Below are positions 59,241 through 64,000 of a stretch of 64,000 nucleotides of DNA, one piece after another. The stretch lies in contig BLZA01000007.1 of NCBI GenBank assembly GCA_013423385.1, positions 248,001 through 312,000 on the forward strand. Direction: 5' to 3'. Both the position numbers and the translations under genes were made by a program. Under the pieces are notes generated by a model. The model was not told the origin of the DNA. It saw nothing but the letters and a program-made list of their open reading frames with translations, and did no database searches. Within the stretch, counting starts at the first letter, position 1, and every line of letters begins with the position of its first letter. Source of the stretch: Naganishia liquefaciens. Lineage: Eukaryota; Basidiomycota; Tremellomycetes; Filobasidiales; Filobasidiaceae.

Positions 59241-60009
59241 ATGGAGCAATCATCATTCAGCGACCCAGTGGCAAGGCAGCCTTCGGGCGACAAGATTACC
59301 ATCGTACGCTTCATACATCACCGCATGCGGCATCAGCTGAATTAGCATCCCGACAGCTTCCCGGACATGCAGCAGACTATAGCGAAGCCACCTTTTGCTT
59401 GATGGAGGAGGATCATACGCTGGGGAATGCTCTGCGGTGGATGATTATGAAGAAGTGAGTCCGGTGTGACAATTCCATGCGCTGGACACTGATGCGATAG
59501 TCTCTGCAGCCCGGACGTCGAGTTTTGTGGATACAGGTTGGTTCCATCCCGTGATGTGACCCAAGAGCTCTGTTGACTATCGCTCTCTGCAGTGCACCAC
59601 ATCCATCAGAACCCACGATTCACCTGCGTATACAAATGTATGGTAAGTATCGCTGACTGATCGCCCCTTCCTCACGAGATGTTGATCGGGATCCCTACAT
59701 CGCCGCAGACAATCTTTCGGCGATAACATGTCTCTTTGAAGCGCTGGCCAATCTGCGCAACTTGTTCTCGAGCATAGACGACGCATACAATGCCGCCCTC
59801 GCGTAAGTATTTGCTTTCGGCGACATCTCCCCAGTACTCACCAACGGCGTTTGCCTGTCCCTTGCAGAGACGAAGACTATGTCATCGAGGACGATACGGA
59901 TATCAAGGCGCGAGTGGCGGCGATTGCACAGGAGGCGGCGGAGCGGCGCGCAAGGGGAACAAATACAGCGGGCGGTGATGATGTCGTAATGGGTGACGGA
60001 ACGTCGTGA
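59241..60009 (+). CDS. RPC19: RPC19/RPAC2, shared subunit of RNA polymerases I and III
   Basis: The alpha-like small subunit that pairs with RPC40 (AC40) to start assembly of RNA polymerases I and III. Six exons: 59241-59303, 59357-59454, 59510-59536 (27 nt), 59593-59642, 59709-59802 and 59868-60009, total 474 nt (157 residues). Family core: CLMEEDHTLGNALRWMIMKN, PDVEFCGYSAPHPSEPTIHL, RIQMYG, then ALANLRNLFSSIDDAYNAAL. The N-terminus (MEQSSFSDPVARQP) and the acidic/Ala-rich C-terminus are variable in the family. All junctions keep phase. Confidence 0.95.
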
Positions 60010-61665
60010 GGGAGCAAGGGGCGCGGGAGTAGTTTGCTGTATGATATGGTCGTTGGCAATCGGGCGTGAACGATGGGTACCAACAGTGTCCTCTGTTTCC
60101 GTCTTCCGCGGGCTCGTTCAGTGGGCAGGCTACACTGGCAACAAGGCGTTCTTCTCAAAAACTACCAAGTTGCAAATCGGATCCGCAGCAACTCTGACTA
60201 TCACATCCATCTTGTTCTACATCAGGCCATCCTCGCCTTCACGAATGACACATTACGAAGCCCAGAGATACGCAGAGCCTCCTAATGCGCGCTTCACACA
60301 AATTTCCCCTACCAGATGGGCCTAGTCGTATGTCCAGAAATTGGCTGCGTCAAATTGGCGCTCTCGGTCACTAAGGTCACATGGACGCACGCGTAGATGC
60401 GAACGGGGTTGAACAGTTTGTGAATTGCCGACCACACAGATATCACTTGTCGGGCGGATACCAGTAACGTACTCGACATGTAGGCGATGAGCGAATGTGC
60501 GTAAAACATCCATACAAGCAGGAGATCTCGCGACCGGTTGTCAAAGGCGACTGACTTCTGCGTATCCCAGTTCGGCACGATAGATAGAGAAGATTTTATG
60601 GGGAATTTACTTTGGCCCTTGTAAGAAGGAAGCTATGGTAAAAAATGGCGCATTTTGGGCGTTTCGCCGGGCGAATTCCTTTGCAGGGAGCCGGCGAGGG
60701 ACCTGGCGGAATGCAGCATCCTGTAAGGATTCAGTTTCGCTGTCAGGGCGTCCAACATGGATACCGTCATACCGAGCGGCGAACGCTACGAGATCACGAC
60801 CGCCCTCTAGCTGCACCAGGCGTGTAAAGTCGTTCTCAGCAGAGTGCTAAAATATGGACTATGGCAACAGGGCATAATAGACTCTGACTGACAAAGAAAT
60901 TGAAGTGTGGAAAGCCGCCAGTAGATGGCTCGTGCACTAGTTGTCGCTGACGTTTCGTTATCACAAAGTGACTAGGACCAGCCTCCCTGGTTGTTAAGCC
61001 GTAAGAATCGCGCTGCGTTTCAGACAACGCAGACTCTCATCTGTTCGAATTAGTCGTCGAGAGGCGTCAGGGAAACAGGCTGAAAATGCTCGATCTGACG
61101 GCGACTGAGCGGATGTCTATACAAGCGGATATCAAGATCTCGCGACTAAAGTAAAGTAGTGGCGGTCGCAGGGTACCCAGTCTCTGGCCATCCTGCTTCC
61201 AGTATGAGATGTATGTCGTATTTCCTAAGAGAGTCAACATCCGCTCTTCAAGCTGAGGGGAACATATGCGCCGAATCCAGTGGGTCCAAACTCGGTCGCA
61301 AGTAGGCTTGCCGTTTCTGTCTAGCGGAATGCGGCTACGTTCTTTAAGAAGCCCCGAACAGCATGCTCTGCAGTCAAGGGAGACGGCATGCTGACGTGCA
61401 GCTGTCTCATGGCGAAGAGGTCACAAACTCGAGTCCACACATCGCAAGTATCGACAACCCAGAGCAATATGCGCGCGGTGTGCATGTTTCAGATGTGACA
61501 CATGGTTTCCTTCCATCAAAAGCCTTGAAAGGAATCCTTTGGATCGATCGCCCTTCGCCTCAATCTCTTGTCCAATTCCAAGTAATTCGTCCTTGGAGTA
61601 TCCTTTGTTATGATTGTGCTCACATCGCCTCTGATTGTCAACTCATACAGTGTCGCCCACCCAGC
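60010..61665. other. Intergenic, no gene recognised
   Basis: About 1.6 kb after RPC19. The reading frame of the next gene remains open back to about 61363, so part of this may be its 5' coding region. The rest has only short overlapping ORFs on both strands, with no family motif, tRNA box pair or repeat that I could see. Confidence 0.45.
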
Positions 61666-63020
61666 ATGAACTTATCGCCCGGCATTGGCCCTCAACGACC
61701 TCCGTTCGTGGTTTCGACACCCTGCTACCGACAAGTCGCTCCCCCGCACCCGTCTCTTCGCACCTATCCTGTGTCCGACCGCGGTGCGATGCTCATGACT
61801 ATGGCGGCTCCTCGGCCTAATTCTCGCCATCCCTCCTGGGCACAGCAGCCGTTTTCTCGGGGCGCTACCAATCCACCCTTCATGCCTTCGATGCCCTCTA
61901 TGCCCTACGCGATACCGATGATGCTGCCAATGTCGCCTCATACCTTTCCGCATCCGTTAATGTTGCAAGGCCCGAGTAGGATTCAACATGTCCACCACCA
62001 TCACTACCATCATCTCGCACGCGATCCGCAGTTTCCCGGAAAAAAACGCGCTTTCCCGTCGCAAGAAGCGAGAGAACGGCATGAGCAAAAGGGATTACCG
62101 CAAGTCTATGACCCTGATGGTAGCCTCATGGATTATGGTCAGAGGGATGATGGCCCGGTGGTCATCGACCTGGAAGAAGCAGAGTTGACTGGAAAGGAGA
62201 TGGTCGTGCACGGGCGATACGGGTTGTTAGAACCGGAATTGGATTCGGTGAACAAATCGGAGGCAGCAACCGACATCTCTGAATCTAACACCCTCGGCTC
62301 TCGTCAGCACTGCCATAAGTCACAGCCAAGATCCAGTGCCACGTTGCCCAAGCTCGAGGAAGATGCGCCCGTGAGCGAAAGCAGTGAGGAGGGGACGGAC
62401 ATGATCGACTGCAGTCCCGAACGAGCCGTGTCTAAGACATTGACGGACAGGAGCTCAGTGCTCGACAAGATGAATTCCGACAGGAATCCCGCTCTACATG
62501 CATCTGACGTCCAGCATATCGCAACCCTGTCCCCACATATAGAGGACGCACCTGAACAACTTGGACAGTCCGCGCAATCACTCCGTAATCATGCGTCGAC
62601 GTCCCTCGAACTCTATTCAACGGAGCGAAGATGTATCAAGTCACTTCAGTAAGAATGCTGCATGACTCTCGCACACCTGGGCTGACCTTCTGCCCCTTTT
62701 CCAGTAACCCGTTGGTTCCTTCGGGCTCATCCACTTTGCCAGTCCATCAGCTCACCTCCATGCTTGATGAGACTCCACCTCCAAGTGCTGCAGTACATAG
62801 TCCCGGCGCCCAAAGCTCGCCATCAACGATCGAACCCACCGCTTTAGACACAGCTGTGGACCGACTGCTGGAGGCGACGGGCCTGAGCGCACGCCGATTC
62901 CTACGAATGTTGGAGGACCGGTCATTTGTGCGAAACGTTGAAAGTTACAGAGATGCTCAGGTCGAGTTGCATGATAGAGATGAAGTTACAAGGAGAGGTC
63001 GGGCCGGTCATGATGGGTAA
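61666..63020 (+). CDS. Unknown Pro/His-rich protein
   Basis: I do not recognise this gene. Exons 61666-62648 and 62705-63020 join in frame (1299 nt, 432 residues). The start at MNLSPGIGPQRPP was chosen because the protein becomes typical low-complexity coding sequence from there; the frame is open upstream to 61363. The N-terminal third is rich in Pro and Met (FMPSMPSMPYAIPMMLPMSP) and ends in a His cluster (HVHHHHYHHLARD). The middle is acidic (PVVIDLEEAELTGKEM) with many Ser/Glu. The last 60 residues (ALDTAVDRLLEATGLSARRF) look helical and could be a small folded domain. A nuclear or RNA-related role is possible but not shown. Confidence 0.5.
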
Positions 63021-64000
63021 CGAGAGGAGCCTTTACCAGAGTAGTCTAGTGCGAAATGTCTTCTTGTCTGAAACCATCGAACTTAGAAGTATCTTGAGGA
63101 CCATATTTTTCGTGTTCTTCCGGAGGGTGCATGACTCCATTTCCATGAATTGAGCATTTATGTCAGTCATGCGGCTTTGCGCAACTGGACTTTTGCCGAG
63201 TTTCATGCAGTAGCCCATGAGAGGCAGACTTCGAAGTCCCGCCGACGCGAATCCGATGTATAGAATCGATGCCAAAGATGGCGCGATTCCTGTACTTCAT
63301 GTACTCGTTGCCCCCTCAGTGGGTATGGCTTCATCCCTCCCAAGCAAAGCAGCAATCGAAGCTAGTCGCAGAATAGCGCCCGGAATTATCAATTCTCGCA
63401 GGAAGTGGCCTCAGTCCGAAATCGAAGATGTTTCTCAGACCGGCTTTCAGTCCGCATAATCCGCTCAGGAAAGCTCCTTGGCATCCTGAGAGGGCAAGAA
63501 CAGATGCTGGTAGATGCACACGCCGGCACTGCAGGATTTGATCAACTCGGTAGCTTCGCCTGGTTCGGCTCCGTTAAAAGTTGCCTCGGCGGCTAAAGCC
63601 AAAGGAGAAGTGGAGCCTCGTTAAGGAAATGCGCCGAATCAGACCCTCCACCCAAACACTGGAAAGACCAGTCAATCGGGGTTGACATACTGTATCAGTC
63701 GCTGCAGAGCACACTGGGATCGGGACTTGAACCGAAGCAAGGTAGCGTCGGCTGAGGAGGAGAGGAAGACCATCGCAAAGGGGAACGGAAGCGAATGTAA
63801 CCGGACTGCCTAATCAGATAAGATAAAATCAGAATCAAGCCTCCAGAAGCTCGGTAGCGAACTAGCGCGGCTTGCGCTTCTGCGTTCGCGGTCTTCCCTA
63901 CAAGTTGGTTTACCTACGCCCGAACTTTGCAAAGTCCGACGTTCTCAAACGAGTACTGGAATGTAGGACAACCGAGTATTGCCAAGATGGAGATGGCTAG
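63021..64000. other. Unassigned end of window
   Basis: Nearly 1 kb after the last gene. Only short ORFs on both strands, none with motifs. A box-B-like string on the minus strand near 63725-63740 lacks the rest of a tRNA. Confidence 0.4.

Noticed and set aside
58877-59458. 193-codon plus-strand ORF running into RPC19
   Set aside because: It overlaps RPC19 exons only by using an intron as coding; the residues before that have no family match and the short RPC19 start at 59241 fits all splice phases.
63718-63745. Box-B-like string on the minus strand (GGTTCAAGTCC), possible tRNA
   Set aside because: The T-stem has a mismatch, no matching acceptor strand or A-box is found upstream on that strand, so no cloverleaf can be formed.

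Overview
The window reads as nuclear DNA of a basidiomycete fungus. Genes sit on both strands a few hundred bases apart or less. Almost every gene is cut by many short introns (mostly 47-75 nt, GT-AG with a few GC-AG), and the protein set is eukaryotic and fungal (SYG1/XPR1, PPZ-type phosphatase, ATG2, UGGT with a KDEL-like tail, TSR3). The intron density, very small exons and long Ser/Pro-rich extensions suggest a Tremellomycete-like lineage; that is inference, as no marker in the window proves it. For many genes I joined exons by hand and checked that summed exon length is a multiple of three. No tRNA, rRNA, intact transposon, virus-like element or CRISPR was found.

Layout. 1-10.1 kb (+): tail of an NAD-dependent epimerase, an acyl-CoA/4-coumarate-CoA ligase-like enzyme, and UDP-glucose:glycoprotein glucosyltransferase (UGGT, 18 exons). 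10.2-17.4 kb (-): a long disordered protein of unknown function and an F-box/WD40 protein. 17.5-19.6 kb (+): TSR3 (18S rRNA modification) and the large subunit of molybdopterin synthase. 19.8-24.1 kb: YRA1/ALY mRNA export factor (-), centrin/CDC31 (+), RPN14/PAAF1 proteasome chaperone (-). 24.4-31.9 kb: ATG2 (+) and the TRAPP subunit TRS33 (-). 32.3-38.2 kb (+): a CtIP/Sae2/Ctp1 homologue and an MGRN1/LOG2-type RING E3. 38.9-41.0 kb (-): PPZ-type phosphatase. 41-43.4 kb: the largest stretch without a recognised gene. 43.4-51.1 kb: APC/C activator CDH1/FZR1 (+), a cytochrome P450 (-), a short-chain dehydrogenase (+). 51.2-57.6 kb: RMND1/DUF155 membrane protein (-) and phosphate exporter SYG1/XPR1 (+). 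57.7-64 kb: unknown protein (-), RNA polymerase I/III subunit RPC19 (+), unknown His-rich protein (+), then unassigned sequence.

There is no operon-like pathway; these are mostly housekeeping genes. Several are head-to-head over very short spacers (F-box/TSR3 62 bp; RPN14/ATG2 300 bp; P450/SDR 304 bp) or tail-to-tail (SDR/RMND1 68 bp; SYG1/unknown 92 bp; CDH1/P450 99 bp). The most unusual content is in gene structure: two consecutive microexons of 10 and 9 nt that encode the catalytic NYCGEFD segment of the PPZ phosphatase; a 12-nt microexon in UGGT and a 14-nt one in the CtIP homologue; two GC-AG introns (YRA1 and PPZ); an over-long YRA1 intron that recalls the autoregulatory intron of yeast YRA1; several stop-free introns of 3n length; and a 378-nt SDR intron carrying a 40-codon antisense ORF with coding-like codon use. 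I saw no clearly new multi-gene system.
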